A stretch of 64,000 nucleotides of DNA from Larkinella punicea. Lineage in GTDB: Bacteria; Bacteroidota; Bacteroidia; Cytophagales; Spirosomataceae. Both the position numbers and the translations under genes were made by a program. Positions 26,490-34,074 of the stretch are shown here, one piece after another. The notes beneath the pieces were generated by a model, which was not told the DNA's origin, ran no database searches, and worked only from the letters and a program-made list of their open reading frames with translations. Location: NCBI RefSeq assembly GCF_003334855.1, contig NZ_QOWE01000013.1:62001-126000 (forward strand). The letters run 5' to 3'. Every line of letters starts with the position of its first letter. Positions within the stretch are counted from its first letter, which is position 1.

Positions 26490-26789
26490 ATAATTTTTTC
26501 TATCGAAAATCGTTTAAAAGTGCTTGGTTTTTTTTGTAAAAAGACAGATTAACAGCTTATTACAAAATAAAATTGTATTTACCAACCGAACGACAGGCTC
26601 CACAGCAACTCATTCACCAGACGGCCAAATGAACAAGCGCCCGTTTCGCCAAATGACCTTATAAGGTGTCAAAATGCCAATAAACGACTTAAATGCCAGA
26701 TTACTCACCTCTGAGGCTGTTAAAACCGGCAAAACTTAGCAAAAGTGCGATTTTGAAAGGACTGAACCGTTCAAAGTGGGCTAATTGTG

Positions 26790-26797
26790 TAGTTTTG
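26790..26797 (+). promoter_or_regulatory. Candidate -7 box of kdsA
   Basis: TAGTTTTG matches TAnnTTTG, 22 nt before the GTG start at 26820. There is no TTG at the expected distance. Confidence 0.45.
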
Positions 26798-26819
26798 TAC
26801 GAAAACGTCAAAACCACCT

Positions 26820-27629
26820 GTGAAAATTGCCAAACTAAAACATGCCGATTCGGGCAACTTTTTCCTGATTGCGGGACCCTGCGCCATCGAAAGCCGCGAA
26901 ATGGCCCTGGAAATTGCCGAAAAACTGGTCGCCATAACGGATCGGCTCCGGATTCCGTTTCTGTTCAAAGGGTCCTACCGCAAAGCAAACCGGACCAAGC
27001 TGAACTCCTTCACCGGGATTGGCGATCGTCTGGCCCTCGAAATCCTGAAAGAAGTGGGCGAGCGGTTCCAGGTGCCAACCGTCACCGATTTTCACGAATC
27101 GCACGAGGCCGCGATGGCGGCTGCGTATGTGGATGTGCTGCAAATTCCGGCATTTTTGTGCCGACAAACCGATATGCTCACCGCAGCCGCCCAAACCGGG
27201 AAGGTGGTCAACATCAAAAAAGGGCAATTTATGTCGGGCGATTCGATGGCTTTTGCCGTTGAAAAAGTGAAGTCGGTCTATCCGGATGCGGAGGTGTTTC
27301 TGACCGACCGGGGCAACTCGTTCGGGTACGGCGATCTGGTGGTCGATTACCGCAACCTGCCGATGATGCAGGCCCATGGCGTTCCGGTGGTAATGGACTG
27401 TACGCACTCGCTGCAACAGCCCAACCAGTCGTCGGGCGTCACGGGCGGAAAACCGGCCCTGATTGCTACCATTGCCAAAGCCGCCATTGCCGTAGGGGCC
27501 GATGGTCTGTTTATCGAAACCCATCCCAACCCGTCGGAAGCCCAGTCGGACGGGGCCAATATGTTGCCGCTGAGTCAGTTGGAAGGTTTACTGGAAAAAC
27601 TGGTTAGGATTCGGCAAGCCATATCCTGA
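26820..27629 (+). CDS. kdsA: 3-deoxy-8-phosphooctulonate synthase
   Basis: 269 residues from a GTG start. Family blocks: FFLIAGPCAIES, FKGSYRKANRTKLNSFTG, PTVTDFHE, QIPAFLCRQTDML, KKGQFMS and the metal-site region VMDCTHSLQQPN. It condenses arabinose 5-phosphate with phosphoenolpyruvate to Kdo-8-phosphate for lipopolysaccharide inner core. The next gene, kduI, is 59 nt downstream and may be cotranscribed. Confidence 0.96.
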   Translation: MKIAKLKHADSGNFFLIAGPCAIESREMALEIAEKLVAITDRLRIPFLFKGSYRKANRTKLNSFTGIGDRLALEILKEVGERFQVPTVTDFHESHEAAMAAAYVDVLQIPAFLCRQTDMLTAAAQTGKVVNIKKGQFMSGDSMAFAVEKVKSVYPDAEVFLTDRGNSFGYGDLVVDYRNLPMMQAHGVPVVMDCTHSLQQPNQSSGVTGGKPALIATIAKAAIAVGADGLFIETHPNPSEAQSDGANMLPLSQLEGLLEKLVRIRQAIS

Positions 27630-27688
27630 CCGATAACAGTAGAAAAAACCGCTCCCGCCCTCTATTCATAAACTGATCTTATTCATCC

Positions 27689-28519
27689 ATGCAGACCCGC
27701 TATACGACCAATCCCAGCGATTTCAAACAGTATGATACTGACCGGATTCGCCGGGAATTTCTCATCGAAAGCCTGTTTACTTCCAATTCTTTCGAGTTCG
27801 TTTACTCGCATTATGACCGGATGATCGTGGGGGGAGTCATGCCCGTCGAGGGGCCGCAGACGTTGCCGACCTATGACGAGCTGAAAGCGGATTTCTTTCT
27901 GCAACGGCGTGAACTGGGTATTATCAATCTGGCTGGCGACGGAACCGTAACGGTTGATGGACAGGTCGTTGACTTGTCAAAAAAAGATTGTTTATACGTG
28001 GGGATGGGAAGCCGGGAGGTGATTTTTAGCAGCAACCAGGCCGACAAACCGGCCAAATTTGCGCTGATTTCTACCCCCGCTCACCGAATCTGTCCGATGG
28101 CAAAACTGACATCGGCAGAGGCTTCGCCGGTGGATCTGGGTGCCCAGGAAACGGCCAATCAGCGAACCATCTACAAATACATTCATGCCGACGGTTTGCA
28201 AAGCTGCCAGTTGGTGATGGGCCTGACGACCCTGAAACCCGGCAACATCTGGAACACCATGCCGCCCCACGTTCACGACCGCCGGATGGAAGCGTATATT
28301 TATTTTGATATCCCTGAAAACCAGCGGGTTTTTCATTTTATGGGCCATCCCCAGGAAACGCGTCACCTGCTGGTGTCCACCGATCAGGCCATTCTGTCTC
28401 CGCCCTGGTCCATCCATGCCGGCGCCGGAACCGCCAGCTACTCCTTCATCTGGGCGATGGCGGGCGAAAATTATTCCTTTACCGACATGGATTTTGTTCA
28501 ATTGAGCGACATCCGGTAG
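27689..28519 (+). CDS. kduI: 5-dehydro-4-deoxy-D-glucuronate isomerase
   Basis: 276 residues, the normal KduI length. The C-terminal cupin carries the metal ligands in MPPHVHDRRMEAYIYFD and the motif QAILSPPWSIHAGAGTASY. It converts 4-deoxy-5-keto-uronate from pectin or glycosaminoglycan breakdown to DKI, which KduD reduces. kduD is not adjacent. A strong terminator follows. Confidence 0.95.
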   Translation: MQTRYTTNPSDFKQYDTDRIRREFLIESLFTSNSFEFVYSHYDRMIVGGVMPVEGPQTLPTYDELKADFFLQRRELGIINLAGDGTVTVDGQVVDLSKKDCLYVGMGSREVIFSSNQADKPAKFALISTPAHRICPMAKLTSAEASPVDLGAQETANQRTIYKYIHADGLQSCQLVMGLTTLKPGNIWNTMPPHVHDRRMEAYIYFDIPENQRVFHFMGHPQETRHLLVSTDQAILSPPWSIHAGAGTASYSFIWAMAGENYSFTDMDFVQLSDIR

Positions 28520-28613
28520 TCAAAATCAGCCATCTCTGACTGGGAATCTTACGTGCTCCTTACACTTATTTTTGGATAAATTTTAAAAGGTGATTGAACG
28601 GGACTGCCTGATT

Positions 28614-28653
28614 ATCAGGGAGGTAGATTTATTTAAAAATCTACCTCCCTGAT
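28614..28653 (+). terminator. Intrinsic terminator after kduI
   Basis: Perfect 17-bp arms at 28614-28630 and 28637-28653 (ATCAGGGAGGTAGATTT), a 6-nt loop, then a short T run. Confidence 0.85.
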
Positions 28654-28723
28654 TTTTAGTGAGTTATGATAAAATTTAAAAAGAATAATACTAGATTTAG
28701 GAGCAACATTGCTACCTGAAACT

Positions 28724-29743
28724 ATGTCCATCGTAAACAAAGCGCGGCAGGCTTACAAAAGGCTGTTTCCTGCCCCGGTTCTCCATGATTTTCCGGCTGA
28801 GAACCTGCCCTGGATTGACAGGCAGAATCCGGACATCGAGGGCTTCGTCAAACAGTTCCCCCAAGCCAGCCAGTTACCCTATGATTTGACCGAAAAACTT
28901 CACTTTTGGCGGAAGAATGGGTATGTCATTCTTGAACAGGTCATTTCGGACGAACTAATCGATGCCTATCTGGCCGATGTGCAGGAATTGATCGAGAAGC
29001 ACAAGCAGTATGACATCAACATTCGCATCGACCGGCCCGAATACCGAAAACACCCGGTGATGAAGGTCCGGGATGTTCCGCGTGAAATTATTGAAGGACA
29101 GTATATTAAAGTAATGGACTTCCACAATGCCTCGGTGGCCGGTAAGAAACTGATGCTTCACAAAGCCATCGTTTCGTTTCTGGAAGCCATCTTCAACGAA
29201 AAGGTGGTGGCCATGCAGAGCCTGACCTTTTTGTATGGTTCACAGCAGGAAACCCACCAGGATTTTCCGTATGTCGTCCCCCAGGTTCCGAGTCATTTGG
29301 CCGCAGCCTGGATCGCGCTGGAAGATGTGAAACCCGGATCGGGTGAACTGCATTACTTTGTTGGTTCGCACAAGATTCCGAAATTCAACTGGGGAAACGG
29401 TATTTTCTTCACGGGTGAATCGACCAAAAATCCCACGGATTTCGGCCGTTACCTGATTGCCGAATGTGAGGGGCTGGAGCGGAAAACGCTGTTGCTCAAA
29501 AAGGGCGACGTTCTGATCTGGCACGCGGCTCTGGCCCACGGTGGCGAACCGATTCTGGATGAGAACCTGACCCGCAAATCGTACGTCTGTCATTATTCTT
29601 CGGCCCTGGGGTATTTCCGGCACCGGCACGACCTCGTGAATGAGCCCGTCCGCTACAACCTGAACGGGGCCGACGTCTTTGCGGACCCCACGCTGAAAGA
29701 ATACGAAAATACCTTTCAACGCGGTGAGACGATCCAGGAATAG
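28724..29743 (+). CDS. Phytanoyl-CoA dioxygenase (PhyH) family protein
   Basis: 339 residues from the ATG at 28724, preceded by an AGGAG-like sequence. A non-heme iron 2-oxoglutarate oxygenase fold is suggested by QETHQDFPYVV (HxD pair) and the distal His in WHAALAHGGEPI with downstream Arg (NLTRKSYVCHYS). The N-terminal WRKNGYVILEQVIS segment is the usual PhyH opening. Substrate unknown. It is converging with the GIN gene across a terminator. Confidence 0.85.
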   Translation: MSIVNKARQAYKRLFPAPVLHDFPAENLPWIDRQNPDIEGFVKQFPQASQLPYDLTEKLHFWRKNGYVILEQVISDELIDAYLADVQELIEKHKQYDINIRIDRPEYRKHPVMKVRDVPREIIEGQYIKVMDFHNASVAGKKLMLHKAIVSFLEAIFNEKVVAMQSLTFLYGSQQETHQDFPYVVPQVPSHLAAAWIALEDVKPGSGELHYFVGSHKIPKFNWGNGIFFTGESTKNPTDFGRYLIAECEGLERKTLLLKKGDVLIWHAALAHGGEPILDENLTRKSYVCHYSSALGYFRHRHDLVNEPVRYNLNGADVFADPTLKEYENTFQRGETIQE

Positions 29744-29765
29744 TAGTTACCCGTTTTTTCCATAA

Positions 29766-29798
29766 AAAAATCGCCCTCCAAGTCGGAGGGCGATTTTT
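29766..29798. terminator. Bidirectional intrinsic terminator
   Basis: AAAAATCGCCCTCC (29766-29779) pairs exactly with 29785-29798, with a 5-nt loop and A/T tracts on both sides, between convergent PhyH-like and GIN genes. Confidence 0.92.
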
Positions 29799-29832
29799 GA
29801 TTCTACCAATCTCAATTAACTATCAGTTAGAC

Positions 29833-29938
29833 GAAAGAAGGTAGACAAGAGATGAAAGAGGGGCCTGATACCGTGTGGTATGATCGTGGTTACCCTCTTT
29901 TTTCTCATGTCTATGCGCTTTCTTCGCATATAAAACGC
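29833..29938. repeat. Degenerate long inverted repeat
   Basis: GACGAAAGAAGGTAGACAAG near 29832 onward and its imperfect reverse complement up to about 29938 enclose GAAAGAGGG/CCCTCTTTTTTC arms and a small GATACC/GGTATG centre. It is less perfect than the other palindromes and may be a decaying member of the same class. Confidence 0.5.
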
Positions 29939-29940
29939 CT

Positions 29941-30699
29941 TTACCGATCAACACTCTTGATCGAGCTGGCACCGGAAGTATTGGAGCGAATGGAGGCCGA
30001 GCCACGGTAGGTTAGGCTGCTGGCTCCGCTGGCGTCGGCATCGAGCCGGTCGCTGACGTTCATCCGGGCACTGCTGGCTCCCGACAGCTCTACTTTGGCA
30101 CTCGACACCTTCAGGTCATAGGCTTTCAACGTCGTTGCCCCTGAAACGTCGCCGTCGAGCCGCTTGGCCTGGCCGGTTAACGTCACATTCGAGGCACCCG
30201 ACAGATCGACCATCACGCGTTCGGCATCTACTTCGATGGTCGACGTCGATGCGCCCGAAATATCGACCCCCAGGTCCTTGAGGTTGCGGAAACCGGTCAC
30301 ATCGGACTTGGAAGCGCCCGAGAAGGAAACACTTTTCAGATCCGGCATCGTAATCGTGACGGTTACCCGCTGGCGGTTCCGGTTCCAGCCGAGTTTATCC
30401 TTGTAACGCACCTGGAGTTTATTGTTGATCACTTTCGCTTCCAGATCGTCCAGGTCATCGCCCCGCCCCGAAGCTGTCACTTTGTAGCCACTGCCGCGCG
30501 TCACGTGAATGGTAAAGGCACTGCCGAGGTCGAGTTTGTCGAAGTTACTGACGTTGAAGGTCCGGGTTTCGTCCTGAACGGGCAGGGCGCTCATGATTTC
30601 GACCAGTTGGCTTCCCGAAGGACTGATGGCGGCTATCGATAAAACCGTTGTCGAGAGCAGAAAGGGGGTGAATAAGGAAAACGCAAGTGACCTTTTCAT
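29941..30699 (-). CDS. GIN (DUF2807) domain secreted protein
   Basis: 252 residues with an N-terminal signal peptide (about 1-24). The rest is a head GIN domain, a predicted right-handed beta-helix with seven SGAS/SGAT motifs spaced about 18-22 residues (SGASK, SGAST, SGASN, SGATT, SGASS x3). GIN domains are found in Bacteroidetes envelope proteins, and an adhesive or scaffold role is assumed rather than shown. It lies downstream of the PspC-GIN gene, which ends in a similar domain, suggesting duplication. Confidence 0.85.
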   Translation of the reverse strand: MKRSLAFSLFTPFLLSTTVLSIAAISPSGSQLVEIMSALPVQDETRTFNVSNFDKLDLGSAFTIHVTRGSGYKVTASGRGDDLDDLEAKVINNKLQVRYKDKLGWNRNRQRVTVTITMPDLKSVSFSGASKSDVTGFRNLKDLGVDISGASTSTIEVDAERVMVDLSGASNVTLTGQAKRLDGDVSGATTLKAYDLKVSSAKVELSGASSARMNVSDRLDADASGASSLTYRGSASIRSNTSGASSIKSVDR

Positions 30700-30758
30700 A
30701 GCAGATTTTAGTTGAATAATTCAGGCTAAAGATGCAAAACCGTATTAAAACGTTGCAT

Positions 30759-33320
30759 CTATTGCGGCTGATTCGTATTTCCGTGTACGCTGCTGGCTCC
30801 GCTGGTTTTCGACTTCAGATCGTCTACCGTGCCGAATTCTGCGTTGCTGGCTCCGACGGCTTCGACGTCGGCCCGGCCAACCGTCATTGCCGTCGCATCG
30901 AGTTTGCAGGCCCCGGACAGGTGCGCGTTCACATTGTTGGAGCGTCCGCGCAGGGTCGCCTTCGAAGCGCCGGTCAGGTCGATGTCCAGTTTGTTGGTTT
31001 TGACGTCAATGAGGGCTTTGCAGGCTCCGGTCAGGTCGATGTCCAGGTTGTCGAGCGAGTCGAAACCGGTAATGATCGACTGCGTGGCTCCCGAATAATG
31101 GATGGATTGCACATCCGGCATCGTTACCGTGATGCCGATCCGACGGCGGTTGCGCCATTTGAAAATACCCTCGTTCCGGAAATCGACGTGGAGTTCGCCG
31201 TTTTCAACCTGAACCCGCAGATCGTCGATGTCTTCTTCACGGCCATCGGCCACCACCTTGAAGGTTTCGCCCCGTTTTACCCGGACGGCAAAGGCACCCC
31301 CCATGTCGATTTTTGAGAAATTTGTCGCTTCAAACTGGCGGGTGTATTCACCTTTCTGGTGGAAATCATCCCCCAACTCGTTGCGCAGCGCTTCGTCGAT
31401 GGCGTCGTTGGTATCGAAGTCTTCCTCGTAGCGGTTGTCGTTCAGTTCACGCGGGTGGGTAAGGGAAACCAGACCATCGGTTTTGCTGAATTTCCAGATA
31501 CTGGTTTTCATGCGCTCCAGTTCTTCGTTTCCAAACTCGTTGCGAATATGACGGGCAAAGGCTTCGGTCATTCGGAACGGGCGTTCGTAAGGAATGTAGA
31601 TCGTGAGGTCGATATCCTGCCCCCGAAACCGTGATCCCGGTTTGATTTCGTAGCTGTCGTCAAACCGAATCAGCGAGTCTTTTACCGACCAGTTATACAG
31701 GATAGTCCGCGCATTTTGCTGGGCTTGCTGGCGGGTAGGCCCCTGGGCTTCCTGACGCTTGAGCAAGCTCCAGGCTGTGCCCTCGACGCCTTCCAGTTCA
31801 ATGGCTGTATGAAAATCGTTGTCATTGTCGTCCTCGTCATTGATGTCGAGCGTCGGGATGGCTGCCGGAACCGGCAACGTCACCGTCTCCTCGATGTGAC
31901 CGCTGCGGCTGAATTCATTGACCACCTGCGGAACCGTAGCGGCCAGACCAATCAAGCCTAAAAACCAGACACTCAACAGCGTTAAGGAAATGGCGGTGGT
32001 CACCAGGGCCCGTTGCGAAATGATCATGATTCCGAGAATTGCAATGGCCAGACCGGGCAGAAAAACTGCAACGAAGGCCGACAGAATCATCGGGGGGGTG
32101 ATTTCCCGCTGGATCATATAGGGAATGTCGCTATTCCCGAAGTGAATTCCTTTCAGGCCAAAAACCGTACCCAGAACGCCCAGCGCGCCCACCATAATGG
32201 CAAACCCGACCACGACCAGAAACACCCCGGCTAGAACCCGCACGATGGAGACCGTGCCGCGTGCCAATGGTCCCAGAATACTGGCCAGCCCGTTGAAAAT
32301 GGTGGCAATTAGTCGAAACGGAAACAGCAGAACTTTGGCCAGCGTACTTTCTTCGGCGGTTTCGTTGATATCAAGGCTGCGCTTGATATTGCTCTCGATG
32401 TTCGAGAGCGTAATGGGCTCCCCCTGCATTTCCATTTTTTCGGTTAACGTATTGGCCGTCGGCGAGATGATCCAGAGAACGATGTAGGCCAGCAAACCGG
32501 TACCGAACAGGAAGATGGTCAGAACAAACAGCAGACGAACCACCCCGGCATCGATGCCAAAGTAAGCGGCAATCCCCGAAGCAACCCCACCCAGGACTTT
32601 ATCGTCGGGATTTCGGTAAAACTTCTTGACATTTTTGTCGTCCTCCAACGTCATGGAACCTGGAAAGGCCACCCACATGGCGATGTACAGAATCACGGTA
32701 AACCCGGAAATGCCGCCAAAGAATTCATCACTGCCATGGCCGAAAATCCCGCTGAAAGGCGGCAGGGCCAGAATGAGCGTCACAAAAATCAGCCGTACCC
32801 AAACCGGGTCGATGTTGAAGTAATTGGCAATGCCGGAAGCAACGCCACCGGCAATTTTCCGGCGTAGGTCGCGGTACAGTTTGCGCGGGGGCAAACCGCT
32901 CGGGCGGGGCGGAGGCACCCAACCCGTTCCGGGGGTTGGGCCGGTTTTGGGTTCCGGATTGGCCCCTGTCGTTGCGGCCGATTCGTAGGCTGCCTGCGAA
33001 CGGCTGCTGGCGGCAACACCGATGCTGTCTTCTTCTTCGATGGCTTCGAAATCGGCCACCGTTCCCATCGACAGAATCAATTCGTTGACATCCTCCAGCG
33101 TGACCACCTGGCGCGGACTGGCCTGCTTTTCTGCCGCCTTGAGCTTGTTGAGCAGCTTTTCGGCAATCCGGTTTTCGATGTCGGTAATGATTTCCTGGCT
33201 GTCTTCGTACGTCGAAAAGTAGTGTTGAATCGACGTGAGATACCCTTTTAATTTATCGTAGCCATCTTCCTCGATGTGGAAGATCACTCCGCTTATATTA
33301 ATACTGATGGTCTTTTTCAT
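30759..33320 (-). CDS. PspC-domain membrane protein with C-terminal GIN domain
   Basis: 853 residues. Cytoplasmic N-terminus (about 1-140), then two PspC modules, KLYRDLRRKIAGGVASGIA (about 145-205) and KKFYRNPDDKVLGGVASGIA (about 225-290), several more membrane helices up to about 470, a periplasmic portion, and a C-terminal GIN beta-helix (about 640-853) with SGATQ, TGACK, TGASK, SGACK, VGASN and SGASS repeats. It is probably an envelope-stress or membrane-integrity sensor. It forms an operon with the PadR regulator upstream and the GIN gene downstream. Confidence 0.9.
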   Translation of the reverse strand: MKKTISINISGVIFHIEEDGYDKLKGYLTSIQHYFSTYEDSQEIITDIENRIAEKLLNKLKAAEKQASPRQVVTLEDVNELILSMGTVADFEAIEEEDSIGVAASSRSQAAYESAATTGANPEPKTGPTPGTGWVPPPRPSGLPPRKLYRDLRRKIAGGVASGIANYFNIDPVWVRLIFVTLILALPPFSGIFGHGSDEFFGGISGFTVILYIAMWVAFPGSMTLEDDKNVKKFYRNPDDKVLGGVASGIAAYFGIDAGVVRLLFVLTIFLFGTGLLAYIVLWIISPTANTLTEKMEMQGEPITLSNIESNIKRSLDINETAEESTLAKVLLFPFRLIATIFNGLASILGPLARGTVSIVRVLAGVFLVVVGFAIMVGALGVLGTVFGLKGIHFGNSDIPYMIQREITPPMILSAFVAVFLPGLAIAILGIMIISQRALVTTAISLTLLSVWFLGLIGLAATVPQVVNEFSRSGHIEETVTLPVPAAIPTLDINDEDDNDNDFHTAIELEGVEGTAWSLLKRQEAQGPTRQQAQQNARTILYNWSVKDSLIRFDDSYEIKPGSRFRGQDIDLTIYIPYERPFRMTEAFARHIRNEFGNEELERMKTSIWKFSKTDGLVSLTHPRELNDNRYEEDFDTNDAIDEALRNELGDDFHQKGEYTRQFEATNFSKIDMGGAFAVRVKRGETFKVVADGREEDIDDLRVQVENGELHVDFRNEGIFKWRNRRRIGITVTMPDVQSIHYSGATQSIITGFDSLDNLDIDLTGACKALIDVKTNKLDIDLTGASKATLRGRSNNVNAHLSGACKLDATAMTVGRADVEAVGASNAEFGTVDDLKSKTSGASSVHGNTNQPQ

Positions 33321-33358
33321 GGCAACAAAGCGTGTGAAAGAGTCGAGATGTGTTTAGG

Positions 33359-33781
33359 TCAGTTTTCCGGATTGGGCTTTTCGGGATTGTTTTCGACGGA
33401 CAGAACCGAGGTTTCCACGGCCGTCAATCCATTGATCGCAGCCTTGTGTTTTTCGGTTTTACTGACAATCGAGTTCACCGAATCGGATAATTCCTGCCAC
33501 GTATCGTTCATTCCTTTCAGAGACGCCTGGCCGGTTTCGGTCAGCAGGTAATATTTCCGCGGGGGGCCGGAGGTTGATTCCACCCATTTATAATCGAGCA
33601 ACCCGGCATTCTTGAGCCGGGTCAGAAGCGGATAAAGCGTGCCTTCTACGACCATGATGCGGGCGGACGTGAGTTCCTCCAGCATGTCGGAAGCATATAC
33701 TTCGCCCCGCGAGATGATGTGCAGAATGCAGAATTCCAGAATTCCCTTCCGCATTTGCACTTGAGCATTTTCAATATTCAT
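33359..33781 (-). CDS. PadR-family transcriptional regulator
   Basis: 140 residues. The winged-helix part shows MRKGILEFCILHIISRGEVYASDMLEEL and VVEGTLYPLLTRLKNAGLLDYKW, followed by the wing SGPPRKYYLLTETGQASL, all typical PadR. The C-terminal extension is short. It is the first gene of PadR-PspC-GIN, 38 nt ahead of the PspC gene, and probably autoregulates the operon through its leader, where tandem AAGGTAC repeats overlap the promoter. Confidence 0.94.
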   Translation of the reverse strand: MNIENAQVQMRKGILEFCILHIISRGEVYASDMLEELTSARIMVVEGTLYPLLTRLKNAGLLDYKWVESTSGPPRKYYLLTETGQASLKGMNDTWQELSDSVNSIVSKTEKHKAAINGLTAVETSVLSVENNPEKPNPEN

Positions 33782-33815
33782 ATCACTGCATGACGTTTAA
33801 CTAGTTGACGGGGGT

Positions 33816-33898
33816 AGGAGCTGATCGGGTTATTCATGGTCGTAATCGGTTGTTCATCAGTTGTTGTTCACGTAGTAATTGGTGTCCAACCAGCTCCT
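33816..33898 (-). promoter_or_regulatory. Possible hairpin in the PadR operon leader
   Basis: AGGAGCTG at 33816-33823 pairs with CAGCTCCT at 33891-33898, extendable with G-U pairs, enclosing about 67 nt. If the promoter at 33921-33951 is used, this lies within a leader of about 130 nt. Confidence 0.4.
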
Positions 33899-33920
33899 GA
33901 CCTTTCCAGTTTTGATAGTT

Positions 33921-33951
33921 CAAAGGTACACAAAGGTACTATGCAATGCAA
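33921..33951 (-). promoter_or_regulatory. Promoter of the PadR operon with tandem -7 boxes
   Basis: On the minus strand TTG (33951-33949), 20 nt, then TACCTTTG (33928-33921). A second TACCTTTG lies 10 bp upstream (33938-33931). Three AAGGTAC words (plus strand near 33923, 33933 and 33951) overlap the promoter and could be operator half-sites. Confidence 0.65.
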
Positions 33952-34016
33952 GGTACTTTATAAAATACCCTTTGCTGAAATGATGAGCGGAAAAAATAAT
34001 GAGATGAATGGCGGAT

Positions 34017-34048
34017 TTGGCGTAAACGCCGATTAATTCGTAAGTTTA
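34017..34048 (+). promoter_or_regulatory. Candidate promoter of the C25 peptidase gene
   Basis: TTG (34017-34019), 21 nt, then TAAGTTTA (34041-34048), one mismatch at the last base of TAnnTTTG. The ATG is 27 nt downstream. Confidence 0.45.
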
Positions 34049-34074
34049 ACTGCCAAATTTTACGCACCCACGCC

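Noticed and set aside
26693-27262. 189-residue frame overlapping kdsA in another frame
   Set aside because: kdsA is unmistakable in the overlapping frame; this one is Arg/Pro/Ser-rich shadow sequence.
30000-30330. Repetitive DNA in the GIN gene considered as a tandem repeat element
   Set aside because: The periodicity reflects the repeated SGAS protein turns of the beta-helix with divergent codons, not a DNA repeat.
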